Part shown: piece after piece, positions 7,574 through 16,355 of the stretch
Layout of the letters: each line of letters opens with the position of its first letter
Position numbering within the stretch: the first letter of the stretch is position 1
Assembly: GCF_024213195.1 (NCBI RefSeq)
Contig: NZ_JANAVF010000018.1
Location: 86,194-150,193, forward strand
Direction: 5' to 3'
DNA length: 64,000 nucleotides
Source: Streptomyces sp. TBY4
Lineage (GTDB): Bacteria > Actinomycetota > Actinomycetes > Streptomycetales > Streptomycetaceae
Program-made: the position numbers and the translations under genes
Notes under the pieces: model-generated
Told to the model about the DNA's origin: nothing
What the model saw: the letters and a program-made list of their open reading frames with translations, nothing else
Databases searched by the model: none

Positions 7574-8617
7574 ATGACGACGCCCGCGAACAACGGCCCG
7601 AACAACGGGGCGAACCAGCCCGAGGACGACGACCCGTTCGGCTATCTCTACGCGGACGGCCAGGCCGCCGGAGCCACCCCGCCCGGGCAGGGCGGCGGAT
7701 ACGGCTACCCCGGACCCACGGTCGGCGGTCAGCCGGGCGGCCCGCAGCCGGGCGTGCCCAGGACCTCGTACAACCAGGTCCGCACGGTCGGCGACCGCCC
7801 CTACGGCGGCCAGCGCGGGCCCGCTCCCTACCAGCAGGTCCCGCCGCAGCAGCAGTCCCCGGGCTACCAGGCCCAGTACCAGGCCCCCGAAGCCCTCCAG
7901 GCGGGCGGCTACGGCGTCCCGCCGCAGCAGCAGCCCCCGCAGTACACCCAGTCCGTGCCCCTGCCGGGCTCCGGCGGCGGCCACGGCGGCGGCGGGTCCA
8001 GCCGCAAGGGCATGCTCATCGCGGCCGTGGCGGTGGTCGCCGCGGTGGCGATCGGCATCAGCGCGGCGGTGATCTTCGGCAAGGACAACGAGAAGGACAA
8101 GGGCCAGAACACCGCGAACACGGGCCAGAGCCCGTCGGCGCCCGTCCAGAACACCCCGTCGGGCCAGCCGAGCGGCTCCGCGTCCGCGGACGCCCCGCTG
8201 CCGAAGGGCGACGCGGGCGGCGCGGGCATGGTCATCAGCGGTGGCGCTGCGCTGGAGAGCGCGGTGCCGGGGGCCAAGAGCGCGGGCGGCCAGTACGTCG
8301 GCGGCTTCACCCAGCAGGGTGCCGCCGTGACCTGGACGATGGAGGTCCCCAAGGCCGCCGAGTACACCTTCCGGATGTATTACGGCGTGCCCGGCAAGGA
8401 CGCCAGCATGACGCTGACGATCAACGGCCAGCCGCAGACCCGTGCGATCAACATGAAGAACTTCGCGAAGGCCGCCGAGGGCGCCTGGGACAAGGGCTGG
8501 ACCAACACCTACTCGTACGTGAACCTCAAGCAGGGCACGAACACCATCAAGATCTCCTGCGAGGCGGGCAACTCCTGCGAGGCGGTCATCGACCAGTTCG
8601 TGCTCGAGAAGCGCTGA
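7574..8617 (+). CDS. Membrane-anchored protein with a C-terminal CBM6/35-like beta-sandwich
   Basis: 347 residues. AAGGAG lies ten bases before the ATG. A disordered N-terminal half rich in Pro, Gln and Gly (1-145) should be cytoplasmic. A single transmembrane helix follows (about 149-172: GMLIAAVAVVAAVAIGISAAVIFG), then a Ser/Pro linker. The extracellular domain (about 220-347) has the pattern of carbohydrate-binding modules of the CBM6/35 group: VTWTMEVPKAAEYTFRMYYG, TLTINGQP, LKQGTNTIKISC and a final IDQFVLEKR. A Cys pair near the end may form a disulphide. It starts 68 bases after cdgB and could share its transcript. The ligand is unknown; a cell-wall or surface sugar is plausible. Confidence 0.75.
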   Translation: MTTPANNGPNNGANQPEDDDPFGYLYADGQAAGATPPGQGGGYGYPGPTVGGQPGGPQPGVPRTSYNQVRTVGDRPYGGQRGPAPYQQVPPQQQSPGYQAQYQAPEALQAGGYGVPPQQQPPQYTQSVPLPGSGGGHGGGGSSRKGMLIAAVAVVAAVAIGISAAVIFGKDNEKDKGQNTANTGQSPSAPVQNTPSGQPSGSASADAPLPKGDAGGAGMVISGGAALESAVPGAKSAGGQYVGGFTQQGAAVTWTMEVPKAAEYTFRMYYGVPGKDASMTLTINGQPQTRAINMKNFAKAAEGAWDKGWTNTYSYVNLKQGTNTIKISCEAGNSCEAVIDQFVLEKR

Positions 8618-8639
8618 TCCGCCTTACACACGAAGGGTC

Positions 8640-9563
8640 CTAACCCTCCGTCACCTTCACCGACCCCCGTACCTCCTCGTAGGTGCGGGGGTCGAACTCG
8701 CCCGCCACCGGGGAGGTGACCGTGGCTGCCGAGAGGGCCACCGCGCGGGTCAGGCGGTCCGGCCAGTCCAGGCCTTCGGTGAGGGCCGAGAGGAGGCCCG
8801 CGACCGCGGAGTCGCCGGCGCCGGTGGGGTTGCCCGTCAGGGGGCGCGGCGGGGCCGCCCGCCAGGTGCCGCGGGCGGTGGCGGCCAGCAGGCCGGCCGG
8901 GCCGAGCGAGGTGACCACGGCGTGGGCCCCGCGCCGGCGGGCGCCCTGGGTGGCGGGGAGCGGGTCGCGGGACCCGGTCAGCTCGGCGAGCTCGGCGGCG
9001 TTCGGTTTGATCACGTCGGGGCGGGCCGCGACCCCGCGGCGCAGCGCCTCGCCGCTGGTGTCGAGGAGGACGGGCACCCCGGCCGTGCGGGCCGCCCGTA
9101 CGAGGGTCGCGTAGGCCCCCACGGGCACGCCCGGGGGCAGGCTGCCGCACAGGGCCACCGCGCGGGCGCCGCCCGTCAGCAGGGCCTCGTAGCGGGCGAG
9201 GAACCCGGACCACTCGGTGGCGGTGATCAGCGGGCCCGGTTCGTTGAACTGCGTGGTGTCCCCGGAGGCCTCGTCGACGACGGCCAGGGTGCGGCGGGTG
9301 GTGCCGGAGCAGGGGACCAGCTCGTCGCGGACGCCGGGGGAGGAGGCGGCGAGCCGGTCGCGGACGAGGTGGCCCGTGGGGCCGCCCGCGAAGCCGGTCG
9401 CGGTGACCTCGTGGCCGATCGCGGCGAGCACGCGGGCCACGTTGAGGCCCTTGCCGCCGGGGCGTTCGGTGACCTCGGTGACGCGGTGGGAGGCGTGCGC
9501 GAGCAGGCGCGGCACGCGGTAGGTGACGTCGAGTGCGGTGTTGAGCGTCACGGTCAGGATCAT
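8640..9563 (-). CDS. PfkB-family hexose-phosphate kinase (1-phosphofructokinase/tagatose-6-phosphate kinase type)
   Basis: 307 residues, the normal length. The N-terminal sugar site reads TLNTALDVTY and RPGGKGLNVAR (about 7-45). The ATP/anion-hole motif GNPTGAGDSAVAG near 245 contains the catalytic base Asp in GAGD. LDTSGEALRRG and KPNAAELAELTG are typical of the 1-PFK/LacC branch. Expected reaction: ATP-dependent phosphorylation of a sugar phosphate. It lies downstream of nagA on the same strand but a terminator-like hairpin separates them, so it may be transcribed alone. In this setting it could serve amino-sugar or tagatose-type metabolism; the exact substrate is not readable. Confidence 0.85.
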   Translation of the reverse strand: MILTVTLNTALDVTYRVPRLLAHASHRVTEVTERPGGKGLNVARVLAAIGHEVTATGFAGGPTGHLVRDRLAASSPGVRDELVPCSGTTRRTLAVVDEASGDTTQFNEPGPLITATEWSGFLARYEALLTGGARAVALCGSLPPGVPVGAYATLVRAARTAGVPVLLDTSGEALRRGVAARPDVIKPNAAELAELTGSRDPLPATQGARRRGAHAVVTSLGPAGLLAATARGTWRAAPPRPLTGNPTGAGDSAVAGLLSALTEGLDWPDRLTRAVALSAATVTSPVAGEFDPRTYEEVRGSVKVTEG

Positions 9564-9609
9564 GGCGGGCCCCGGGGTTTGGTGGTGCGGGGATCATGCC
9601 AAATGGGAG

Positions 9610-9641
9610 AGCGGTCGGCCCAGTACCCGGGGCCGACCGCT
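9610..9641 (-). terminator. Terminator-like hairpin after nagA
   Basis: AGCGGTCGGCC and GGCCGACCGCT pair perfectly around a ten-base loop, just 15 bases past the nagA stop. GC-rich stems with no T-run are common at Streptomyces 3' ends. Confidence 0.65.
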
Positions 9642-9656
9642 TTCCGGTCCGTGTGC

Positions 9657-10823
9657 CTACTTGCCCGCGCGCGGGTCGACGATCCATTCCCCGCGCCGCA
9701 TGACGCCCTTGACGTCGAAGGCGGCGTCGAGGACGACGAGGTCCGCGTACTTTCCGGGCTCCAGCGAGCCGACCTGGTCGTAGACGCCGATCAGCCGGGC
9801 CGGGTTGGCGGAGATCGCCTGGACCACGGACTCGACGGGGAGCTTGTCGAGGGTGACCGACCGCTTGAAGGCGGTGTCCAGGGTGAGGGTGGAACCCGCG
9901 ATGGAGCCGCCCTCGACGAGGCGGGCGACGCCCTCCTTGACCTCCACCTCCAGCGGGCCGAGGTGGTAGGTCCCGTCGCCGAAGCCGGCCGCGTCCATCG
10001 CGTCGGTGATCAGCGCCACCCGGTGCGCGCCCGCGTGGTGGAAGGCCAGCTCCAGCATGGCGGGGTGCAGGTGGACGCCGTCGTTGATCAGCTCGACGGT
10101 GACCCGCTCGTCCTCCAGGAGCGCGGCGATCGGGCCCGGGGCGCGGTGTTCCAGGCCCGGCATCGCGTTGTAGAGGTGGGTGGCGACGGTCGCGCCCGCG
10201 TCGATGGCCTGGAGCGTCTGCTCGTACGTGGAGTCCGTGTGGCCGATCGCCGCGATGACCCCGTGCTCGGCGAGCAGCCGTACGGAGTCCAGTCCGCCGG
10301 GCAGCTCGGTGGCGAGGGTGAACATGCGGGCGGCGCCGTGCGCGGCGTCGACCAGCTTGCGGACCTCGGCCGGGTCGGGGTCGCGCAGGAGGTCCTCCTT
10401 GTGCGCGCCCTTGCGGCAGGGGTTGATGAACGGCCCCTCGAAGTGGATGCCTGCGATGTCGCCCTGCTGGGTCAGCTCGGCGAGCAGTCCGGCGCGGCGG
10501 GCGAGCTCGTCCAGGTCGCCGGTGACGGTGGAGGCGACCAGGGTGGTGGTGCCGTGCTCGCGGTGGGTCCGTACGCCCTGGAGCACTTCCTCGGCGGTGC
10601 CGGAGGTGAAGGAGGCGCCGCCGCCGCCGTGGTTGTGCATGTCGACGAAGCCGGGGACGAGCCAGTGCCCGGTCAGGTCGACGACGGCGGAGTCCTCGTG
10701 GGCGCTGCCGGCGAGGCGCTCGCCGTCGACGATGAGGCGTCCGCCCTTGACGATGCCCGTGGGCAGCACCACGTCGGCGCCGGAGAGAACGGTGCTGCGG
10801 CCCACATGTGCGCTTCCGGACAT
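9657..10823 (-). CDS. nagA: N-acetylglucosamine-6-phosphate deacetylase
   Basis: 388 residues. The frame stays open upstream into nagK, but the ATG at 10823 overlaps the nagK stop (TGATG), indicating translational coupling. Amidohydrolase markers are in order: HNHGGGGASF (about 58-67), HFEGPFINPCRKGAHK (metal-ligand Glu), IGHTDSTYEQ, THLYNAMPGLEHRAPG, LINDGVHLHP and the catalytic Asp in LITDAMDAAG. It removes acetate from GlcNAc-6-P to give GlcN-6-P for glycolysis or the cell wall. Together with nagK it recycles GlcNAc from chitin or peptidoglycan. A DasR-like site lies before nagK. Confidence 0.95.
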   Translation of the reverse strand: MSGSAHVGRSTVLSGADVVLPTGIVKGGRLIVDGERLAGSAHEDSAVVDLTGHWLVPGFVDMHNHGGGGASFTSGTAEEVLQGVRTHREHGTTTLVASTVTGDLDELARRAGLLAELTQQGDIAGIHFEGPFINPCRKGAHKEDLLRDPDPAEVRKLVDAAHGAARMFTLATELPGGLDSVRLLAEHGVIAAIGHTDSTYEQTLQAIDAGATVATHLYNAMPGLEHRAPGPIAALLEDERVTVELINDGVHLHPAMLELAFHHAGAHRVALITDAMDAAGFGDGTYHLGPLEVEVKEGVARLVEGGSIAGSTLTLDTAFKRSVTLDKLPVESVVQAISANPARLIGVYDQVGSLEPGKYADLVVLDAAFDVKGVMRRGEWIVDPRAGK

Positions 10824-11764
10824 CAGGCTGGTACCTCCGTGGCGAGTAGATCCCAGGCGAGCAGCCCTGCACCCAGGCATCCGGCGGTGTCCCCGAGGGC
10901 CGCCGGAACGATGTGGGGCAGCCGCTGGAACGTCACGCGTTCCTCCACGGCCGTCCGTAGTGGTGTGAACAAGGTTTCCCCGGCCTCGGCCAGTCCGCCA
11001 CCGATGATCAGCGTGCGCGGGTCCAGCAGGGTGATCGCGGTGACCAGCCCGTCGGCGAGGGCGCCGATGGCGGCGAGCCACACCTCCCGGGCCCGCTCGT
11101 CGCCGGACTCCACGGCCTTGGCGCAGTCCGCGGCGTCGGCCTCGGGATCGCCGGAGGCGGCCGCCCAGGCGCGGCTGACGGCGGAGGCGGAGGCGAGCGT
11201 CTCCAGGCAGCCGCGCTGGCCGCAGCCGCAGGCGGGACCGCCGGGGCGGACCACGATGTGGCCGATCTCGCCCGCGTACCCGTGCGCGCCGGCCTCGATG
11301 CGGCCGGCGATGCCGATGGCTCCGGCGATGCCGGTGCCGAGGGGGACGAACAGGAAGCGGTCGGCGCCGCGCCCCGCGCCGATGCGGCCTTCGGCGAGTC
11401 CGCCCGTGCGGACGTCGTGGCCGAGGGCGACCGGGATGCCGCCGAGGCGTCTGCCGAGCAGTTCGCGCATGGGGACGTCGCGCCAGCCCAGGTTCGCCGC
11501 GTAGACGGCGATCCCGTTCTCGGCGTCGACGATGCCGGGCACGGCCACGCCGGCCGCGGAGGCGGTGGCGCCGAAGCGTTCCCGGCCGAGGTCGAGGAGC
11601 TCGGCGGCGAAGTCCTGGATCGTCTCGACGACGGCTTCGGCGCCCCGCTCGCGGCCGGTGGCGCGGCGCGCCTCGTGGAGCAGGGTGCCGTCGGCGGCGA
11701 CGAGGGCGGCCTTCATCCCAGTGCCGCCCACATCGAGGGCGATGACGTGTTTCACGGGTTTCAC
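10823..11764 (-). CDS. nagK: ROK-family N-acetylglucosamine kinase
   Basis: 313 residues from GTG 11764; a second GTG at 11755 is nearly as good and neither has a strong ribosome site. The ATP loop is ALDVGGTGMKAALV. The ROK zinc motif CGCGQRGCLE is intact at about 175-185, and GHDVRTGGLAEGRIGAG carries the catalytic Asp. The gene overlaps nagA by one base. Expected reaction: GlcNAc plus ATP to GlcNAc-6-P, feeding NagA. The DasR-like box 29 bases upstream of the start would make the pair inducible by GlcNAc or glucosamine phosphates. Closely related ROK proteins are glucokinases, but the context favours NagK. Confidence 0.88.
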   Translation of the reverse strand: MKPVKHVIALDVGGTGMKAALVAADGTLLHEARRATGRERGAEAVVETIQDFAAELLDLGRERFGATASAAGVAVPGIVDAENGIAVYAANLGWRDVPMRELLGRRLGGIPVALGHDVRTGGLAEGRIGAGRGADRFLFVPLGTGIAGAIGIAGRIEAGAHGYAGEIGHIVVRPGGPACGCGQRGCLETLASASAVSRAWAAASGDPEADAADCAKAVESGDERAREVWLAAIGALADGLVTAITLLDPRTLIIGGGLAEAGETLFTPLRTAVEERVTFQRLPHIVPAALGDTAGCLGAGLLAWDLLATEVPA

Positions 11765-11792
11765 GGGTGACAGTCTCGCGTGATCGGAGGGC

Positions 11793-11808
11793 AAAGGTCT
11801 AGTCCACT
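11793..11808. promoter_or_regulatory. DasR-like operator (dre) upstream of nagK
   Basis: AAAGGTCTAGTCCACT agrees with the dre consensus ACTGGTCTAGACCACT at 13 of 16 positions. DasR is the GntR-type repressor of GlcNAc and chitin genes in Streptomyces and releases DNA when GlcN-6-P is present. nagKA is a recognised target group. It lies 29 bases upstream of nagK. Confidence 0.75.
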
Positions 11809-11961
11809 GAGAGGGATTGTTGAGTGGCCATACAAATTCAGGACCTTCGGCGGTGCGCGGGCCGGTACGCGGGTGCGTGCGGGGGTGCGTGCGGGGGTCT
11901 GTACGTGCGCACGCGTGCAGGCCGTGTGCACGTTTGGGGCCGGATGTTGACGGGGGTGAAA

Positions 11962-11977
11962 AGTGGTGTAGACCTTT
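11962..11977. promoter_or_regulatory. Second DasR-like operator, upstream of the sugar-binding lipoprotein gene
   Basis: AGTGGTGTAGACCTTT matches ACTGGTCTAGACCACT at 12 of 16 positions, with the GTGTAGACC core seen in several DasR sites. It lies 41 bases before the GTG of the solute-binding protein, so DasR could repress both divergent units. Upstream in the same gap (about 11860-11935) is a GTGCGTGCGGGG-type direct repeat of unknown role. Confidence 0.6.
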
Positions 11978-12017
11978 ACGCGAATCGTATGGAACAACCT
12001 GGGGTGGAACGAGAACT

Positions 12018-13337
12018 GTGAAGGCCCGAACTGTCCGGACCGGAAAGCCGAACCTCGCCGCGGCCGGCCTCGCGCTGTGCCTGACCACCGTGACGCTGAC
12101 CGGCTGTGGGGCCGTGTCGGGGCTCACCGGGGACAACGAGGTCACCCTCAAGGTCGTGGCGGCCGACTACGGGGACAAACCGGAGAACTCCTCCAAGCCC
12201 TACTGGAAGGAGCTCGCCACGGCCTTCGAGAAGCGGAACCCGGGGATCAAGGTCCAGGTCGATGTCTACTCCTGGTCCGAGGTCGATGCCAAGGTCGCCG
12301 AGATGGTCAAGGCCGGCGAGGCCCCCGACATCGCGCAGATCGGCGCCTACGCCGACTACGCCGCCGAGGGCAAGCTGTACTCCGCCGACGAGCTGCTCTC
12401 CGTGAACACCGAGGCCGACTTCCTCGCGCCGCTCGCCGACGCCGGCAAGGTCAGGCGCAACCAGTACGGCCTGCCCTTCGTGGCCAGCACCCGGCTGATG
12501 TTCTACAACGAGAAGCTGTTCGCCGACGCCGGCATCATCCCCAAGGACGGCAAGACCCGCTGGCAGCCCAAGAGCTGGGCCGAGCTGGAGGCCGCGGCCA
12601 AGAAGCTCAAGGCGGCCGGCGTCCCGACGCCCCTCGCGCTGCCCCTGGGCCGCGAGGAGGCGCAGGCCGAGACCATGCAGTGGCTCCTCGCGGGCGGCGG
12701 AGGCTACGCCGACAACGAGGAGAACTACTCCATCGACTCCGCGGACAACGTCAACACCCTGGAGTTCCTGCGCGACAAGCTCGTCGGAGCGGGCCTGACC
12801 GGCCCCGTCGAACCGGCCAAGCTCAACCGCCAGGACGCCTTCGACTCCTTCGCGCGCGGCGAGGTCGGCATGCTCAACGGGCACCCGACGCTGCTCAAGC
12901 AGGCCGCCGCGAAGGGCGTGAAGTACGGCATGACCCCCATGCCGACCGCCGACGGGGCCAGCCACCCGACGATGGGCGTCGCCGACTGGGTGATGGCCTT
13001 CAAGACCGCCGGACACCAGACGCAGTCCGGGAAGTTCCTGGACTTCCTGTACGAGGCGAACAACGTCACCACCTTCACCGAGAAGTACGACCTGCTCCCG
13101 GTCACCACCAGCGGCTCCCGGGCGATGGAAGCCGCCCAGGGGGCCTCCTCGGCGGAACTGAAGACCTTCCTGCACGCGCTGCCCAACGCACGGCTCTACC
13201 CGGTGGGCAAGAAGTCATGGGCGGCCGTCAGCGAGGACGTCAAGAAGAACATCGGCAAGGCCGTGCAGCCGGGCGGGCAGCCCGAGCGGATCCTCGCGGA
13301 CATCGCGGAGGCGGGGCGCAAGGCGGAGCCGCGCTGA
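12018..13337 (+). CDS. Sugar ABC transporter substrate-binding lipoprotein
   Basis: 439 residues from the GTG. A Lys/Arg start, hydrophobic core and lipobox LTGC (Cys at about 32) show a lipoprotein. The mature part is a cluster-B (MalE-type) binding protein: PYWKELATAFEKRNPGIKV, then EAPDIAQIGAYADYA, FVASTRLMFYNEKLFADAGI, KSWAELEAAAKKLK and FARGEVGMLNGHPTLL. It should capture a mono- or oligosaccharide. No permease or ATPase genes follow, so it must work with a membrane complex encoded elsewhere. Divergence from nagKA and a DasR-like box suggest an aminosugar or chito-oligosaccharide ligand, which is inference. Confidence 0.9.
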   Translation: MKARTVRTGKPNLAAAGLALCLTTVTLTGCGAVSGLTGDNEVTLKVVAADYGDKPENSSKPYWKELATAFEKRNPGIKVQVDVYSWSEVDAKVAEMVKAGEAPDIAQIGAYADYAAEGKLYSADELLSVNTEADFLAPLADAGKVRRNQYGLPFVASTRLMFYNEKLFADAGIIPKDGKTRWQPKSWAELEAAAKKLKAAGVPTPLALPLGREEAQAETMQWLLAGGGGYADNEENYSIDSADNVNTLEFLRDKLVGAGLTGPVEPAKLNRQDAFDSFARGEVGMLNGHPTLLKQAAAKGVKYGMTPMPTADGASHPTMGVADWVMAFKTAGHQTQSGKFLDFLYEANNVTTFTEKYDLLPVTTSGSRAMEAAQGASSAELKTFLHALPNARLYPVGKKSWAAVSEDVKKNIGKAVQPGGQPERILADIAEAGRKAEPR

Positions 13338-13373
13338 GCTGAGCTTGTCGGAGGCCGGGGATAACCTGGCCGT

Positions 13374-13625
13374 ATGACGGACGCGGACGAGAGGCCGCCG
13401 GCCGGGCTGAGCCCCGACGAAGCGGCCGTACTGGCCTACGAGGCCCGCACCTGGCCCGGACCGGGCGCCAAGGAGCGGGCCATAAGGGAAGGACTGGGGA
13501 TGCCCCCGGTCCGGTACTACCAGCTGCTCAACGCGCTGATGGACGACCCCAGGGCGCTGCGGCACGCACCGGGCACCGTGAACCGCCTGCGGCGCATCCG
13601 GGAGGCGCAGCGGGCCAGGCGGTAG
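13374..13625 (+). CDS. DUF3263 domain protein
   Basis: 83 residues. The core LAYEARTWPGPGAKERAIREGLGMPPVRYYQLLNALMDDP is the DUF3263 signature, found throughout actinobacteria as a small protein with a probable helix-turn-helix (GAKERAIREGLGMPPVRYYQLL). The C-terminus is basic (RLRRIREAQRARR), consistent with nucleic-acid binding. Function is not established. It sits between the sugar-binding gene and otsB on the same strand, 36 bases after the former and 72 bases before the latter. Confidence 0.85.
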   Translation: MTDADERPPAGLSPDEAAVLAYEARTWPGPGAKERAIREGLGMPPVRYYQLLNALMDDPRALRHAPGTVNRLRRIREAQRARR

Positions 13626-13697
13626 CGGTGCGGTGCGGGCCGCGCGCCGTGGTGCGCGCCGTAGCCGTGGCCCGGCCGGGCCGTTAGGGTCGAGCAC

Positions 13698-14555
13698 ATG
13701 GGGAGCCATCCGCACGATCTGCCGATGCCCGTCACCACCGCCGGACGCGAGGGACTCGAAGCCCTCCTCCGCGCACCGCGCCGCTGCGTCGTCGCCCTCG
13801 ACTTCGACGGCACCCTCGCCGACATCGTCCCCGACCCCGACCAGGCGCGGGCCCACCCCGGAGCCGTCGCCGCGCTCGCCGCCCTCGCCCCCGAGGTCGG
13901 ATCGGTCGCCGTGATCACCGGCCGGCCGGCCGGGGTCGCCGTCCGCTACGGGGGCTTCGCCGGAGTCCCCGGACTCGAACACCTGGTGGTGCTGGGGCAC
14001 TACGGAGCCGAGCGCTGGGATGCCGTCACCGGCAGCGTGCACGCACCGGCCGAGCATCCGGGGGTGGCGGCGGTCCGGGCGGAGCTGCCGGGGTTCCTGG
14101 ACGCGATCGGCGCGTGGCGCGGGACGTGGATCGAGGAGAAGGGCCGGGCGCTGGCGGTCCACACCCGGCGCGCGGCCGACCCGGAAGCGGCCTTCGCGGC
14201 CCTGCGCGAGCCCCTGGCGGGGCTCGCCGCCCGGCACGGCCTGATGGTCGAACCGGGGCGGGCCGTACTGGAGCTGCGGCCGCCCGGGACGGACAAGGGC
14301 GTCGCGCTCACGGAGTACCTCGCGGAGGTGGGGGCGGAGGCGGTGCTCTACGCCGGGGACGACCTGGGGGACCTCGCGGCGTACTCCGCGGTGGAGAAGC
14401 TGCGGGCCGGGGGGATGCCGGGGCTGCTGCTGTGCAGCGGCTCGGCGGAGGTCCCGGAACTCGCCGCCCGCGCGGACCTGACGCTGCCCGGCCCCTCCCA
14501 GGTAGTGGCCTACCTGGCCGCCCTGGCCGCGGCCCTGGCCGCGGCGCCTTCTTGA
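13698..14555 (+). CDS. otsB: Trehalose-6-phosphate phosphatase
   Basis: 285 residues. HAD motif I, ALDFDGTLADIV (about 34-45), gives the Asp nucleophile and general acid. Motif II is VITGRPA. The cap domain follows (WIEEKGRALAVHTR is the phosphorylated-sugar binding part). Motif IV is LYAGDDLGDLAAY, with the magnesium-binding Asp pair, and KGVALTEYL provides the conserved Lys. It converts trehalose-6-phosphate to trehalose plus phosphate in the cytoplasm. otsA, its partner, converges on it from the other strand across an intergenic hairpin, so the two genes have separate promoters. Confidence 0.92.
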   Translation: MGSHPHDLPMPVTTAGREGLEALLRAPRRCVVALDFDGTLADIVPDPDQARAHPGAVAALAALAPEVGSVAVITGRPAGVAVRYGGFAGVPGLEHLVVLGHYGAERWDAVTGSVHAPAEHPGVAAVRAELPGFLDAIGAWRGTWIEEKGRALAVHTRRAADPEAAFAALREPLAGLAARHGLMVEPGRAVLELRPPGTDKGVALTEYLAEVGAEAVLYAGDDLGDLAAYSAVEKLRAGGMPGLLLCSGSAEVPELAARADLTLPGPSQVVAYLAALAAALAAAPS

Positions 14556-14672
14556 CGCGCCCCTCGCACCGCTGCGCGGGCTTCGGACCGCTGCGCCGGA
14601 CTCCGTCCGGCGGTGGCGGGTCGGGGCCGGCGCCGCTGCCGCGTGGTGCGGGGCTGGTGGGCGGGTGCGGCT

Positions 14673-14850
14673 GGGTGGGCCCTGCGGGGCGAGGTCCCCT
14701 ACCCGCCCTTCGCCCGTTCCCCGGGCTGCGCCCGGACCCGTACGTGCGCTGCGCGCCCGTGCCCTCAAACGCCGGGCGGGCTGGATTTATCCAGCCTCGC
14801 CGGCGTTTGAGGCGCGGGGTCCGGGGCGGAACCCCTCTGCCCCGCGCCGG
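14673..14850. repeat. Dispersed GC-rich intergenic module, copy 2, closing as a long hairpin
   Basis: The convergent otsB/otsA gap (300 bases) repeats the block of copy 1 (GGTGGGCCCTGCGGGGC through CCCGGACC to the CCTCAAACGCCGG core) and then continues as an inverted copy. It encodes nothing I can support. Confidence 0.75.
14763..14812. terminator. Long bidirectional hairpin between otsB and otsA
   Basis: Two 24-base arms, beginning CCTCAAACGCCGG and ending CCGGCGTTTGAGG, pair with three mismatches around a two-base TT loop. Lying between convergent stops, it can terminate transcription from both sides. Confidence 0.75.
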
Positions 14851-14855
14851 GAGGG

Positions 14856-16319
14856 TCAGGTGCGGAGGGGGTTCAGCTGGGCTGTGAGCCACTGGGTCGG
14901 GGGGAGGGCCGTCGCGGCCGCAGCCAGGCGCTTCGTGCGGTCCGCGCGTTCCGCCGCCGGCATCGTGAGGGCCGTGTGGAGGGCCTCCGCGGTGGCCGTC
15001 ACGTCGTACGGGTTCACCGTCAGCGCGTCCGAGCGCAGTTCCTCGTAGGCCCCCGCCCCGGTGGACAGCACCAGCACGCACCCCGCCTCCGAGACCACCG
15101 GGATCTCCTTCGCGACGAGGTTCATGCCGTCCCGCACGGGATTGACCAGCGCCACGTCCGCCAGCCGGTACACCGCCAGGGACCGCGCGAAGTCGTCCTC
15201 GACGGAGACCAGCACCGGCTGCCAGTCGGCGGTGCCGAACTCCGCGTTGATCGCCGCCGCCAGCTCCCGCACCGACTCCGTGTACTCCCGGTAGACGGTC
15301 AGGTCCTGCCGGGAGGGGTACGCGGAGGCCAGGTGGACCACCCGCTCCCGCCATTCGGGGTGGACCATGAGCAGCTCCCGGTAGGCGAGGAGCCCGCGCA
15401 GGATGTTCTTCGACAGTTCCGTGCGGTCGACGCGGACGATCGTCTTCAGGCCGCCGATCTCCGCCCGCAGCCCCGCCAGCTTGTCGTCCACCTCCGGCCG
15501 GTGCGCGAGCGCGCGCAGCTCGTCCGCGTCCACGCCGAGGGGGTACGCCTTCACGTCGGTGAACTTGTTCTCCCCGAGCCCGGTCGGGACGTCGGCCGCC
15601 TTGCGGTGCCAGACCCCGCGCTCCGGGGTGCCGGTCGGGGAGTAGGACTGTGCGATGCCGCTCGCGTCGTCGAAGTTGGCCGCGTTGATGAAATTGAACG
15701 CCCACTCCCACGTGTGGAACCCGAGCCGGTCCGCCCCGAGCATCCCCCACACCAGCTGGTTGCGGATGTCCTCCGGGAGCATGCGCAGGAACTCCGTCGA
15801 GGCCCACGGCGTGTGCGTGAAGTGCCCGATGCGCAGGTCGGGGCGGAGTTCGCGGAGCATCCCGGGGGCGAGGGTCAGGTGGTAGTCCTGGATCAGGACG
15901 GCCGCGCCCTCGGCCGCCTCCTCGGCGCAGGCCGCCGCGAAGGTCTCGTTGTACGCGACGTACGAGTCCCAGCGCCGCCGGAACTCCGCGTCGAAGACCG
16001 GCTCGCGCGGAATCTCGTACAGGTGGTGGTGGAGGAACCACAGCACCGAGTTCGCGATGCCGTTGTACGCGTCGTCGTAGACCGCCGGGTCGATCGGCAG
16101 CATCCGTACACCCGGCTCGGAGACCCCGCGCCGTACCGCCTCGCGGTCCGCGTCCGACAGTGCCGCGCAGATCCACAGCGCGTCGGGCTGCTCCGCGAGG
16201 GCGGCGGAGAGGCCGGAAACGAGGCCGCCCCCGCCGCGGCGGGCACTGAGCGTGCCGTCCGCGGCGAGGGCGTAGGAGAGGGGGCCGCGATTCGCGGCGA
16301 CGAGCACCTGGGAAGCCAT
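14856..16319 (-). CDS. otsA: Trehalose-6-phosphate synthase (GT20)
   Basis: 487 residues. It begins SQVLVAANRGPLSY and contains the GT20 active-site blocks: glycine loop RRGGGGLVSGLSAAL (about 28-42), QDYHLTLAPGMLR, FTHTPWAS, RVDRTELSKNILRGLLAY (donor-phosphate Arg and Lys) and ALVNPVRDGMNLVAKE. It joins glucose from a nucleotide sugar to glucose-6-phosphate. Where the classic UDP-glucose enzyme has RLDYIKG, this one has RVDRTELSKN. Streptomyces venezuelae OtsA has been shown to use GDP-glucose, so the donor here may also be GDP-glucose. It is last on a strand shared with the LAXTG protein and GpgS. Confidence 0.9.
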   Translation of the reverse strand: MASQVLVAANRGPLSYALAADGTLSARRGGGGLVSGLSAALAEQPDALWICAALSDADREAVRRGVSEPGVRMLPIDPAVYDDAYNGIANSVLWFLHHHLYEIPREPVFDAEFRRRWDSYVAYNETFAAACAEEAAEGAAVLIQDYHLTLAPGMLRELRPDLRIGHFTHTPWASTEFLRMLPEDIRNQLVWGMLGADRLGFHTWEWAFNFINAANFDDASGIAQSYSPTGTPERGVWHRKAADVPTGLGENKFTDVKAYPLGVDADELRALAHRPEVDDKLAGLRAEIGGLKTIVRVDRTELSKNILRGLLAYRELLMVHPEWRERVVHLASAYPSRQDLTVYREYTESVRELAAAINAEFGTADWQPVLVSVEDDFARSLAVYRLADVALVNPVRDGMNLVAKEIPVVSEAGCVLVLSTGAGAYEELRSDALTVNPYDVTATAEALHTALTMPAAERADRTKRLAAAATALPPTQWLTAQLNPLRT

Positions 16320-16355
16320 GCGGCGAACCTAGCCCGCCTCAGCTCCGGTCAAACG

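Noticed and set aside
8922..11504. 860-residue frame spanning the sugar kinase, nagA and nagK on the opposite strand
   Set aside because: It crosses three well-defined genes and an intergenic terminator and shows no domain.
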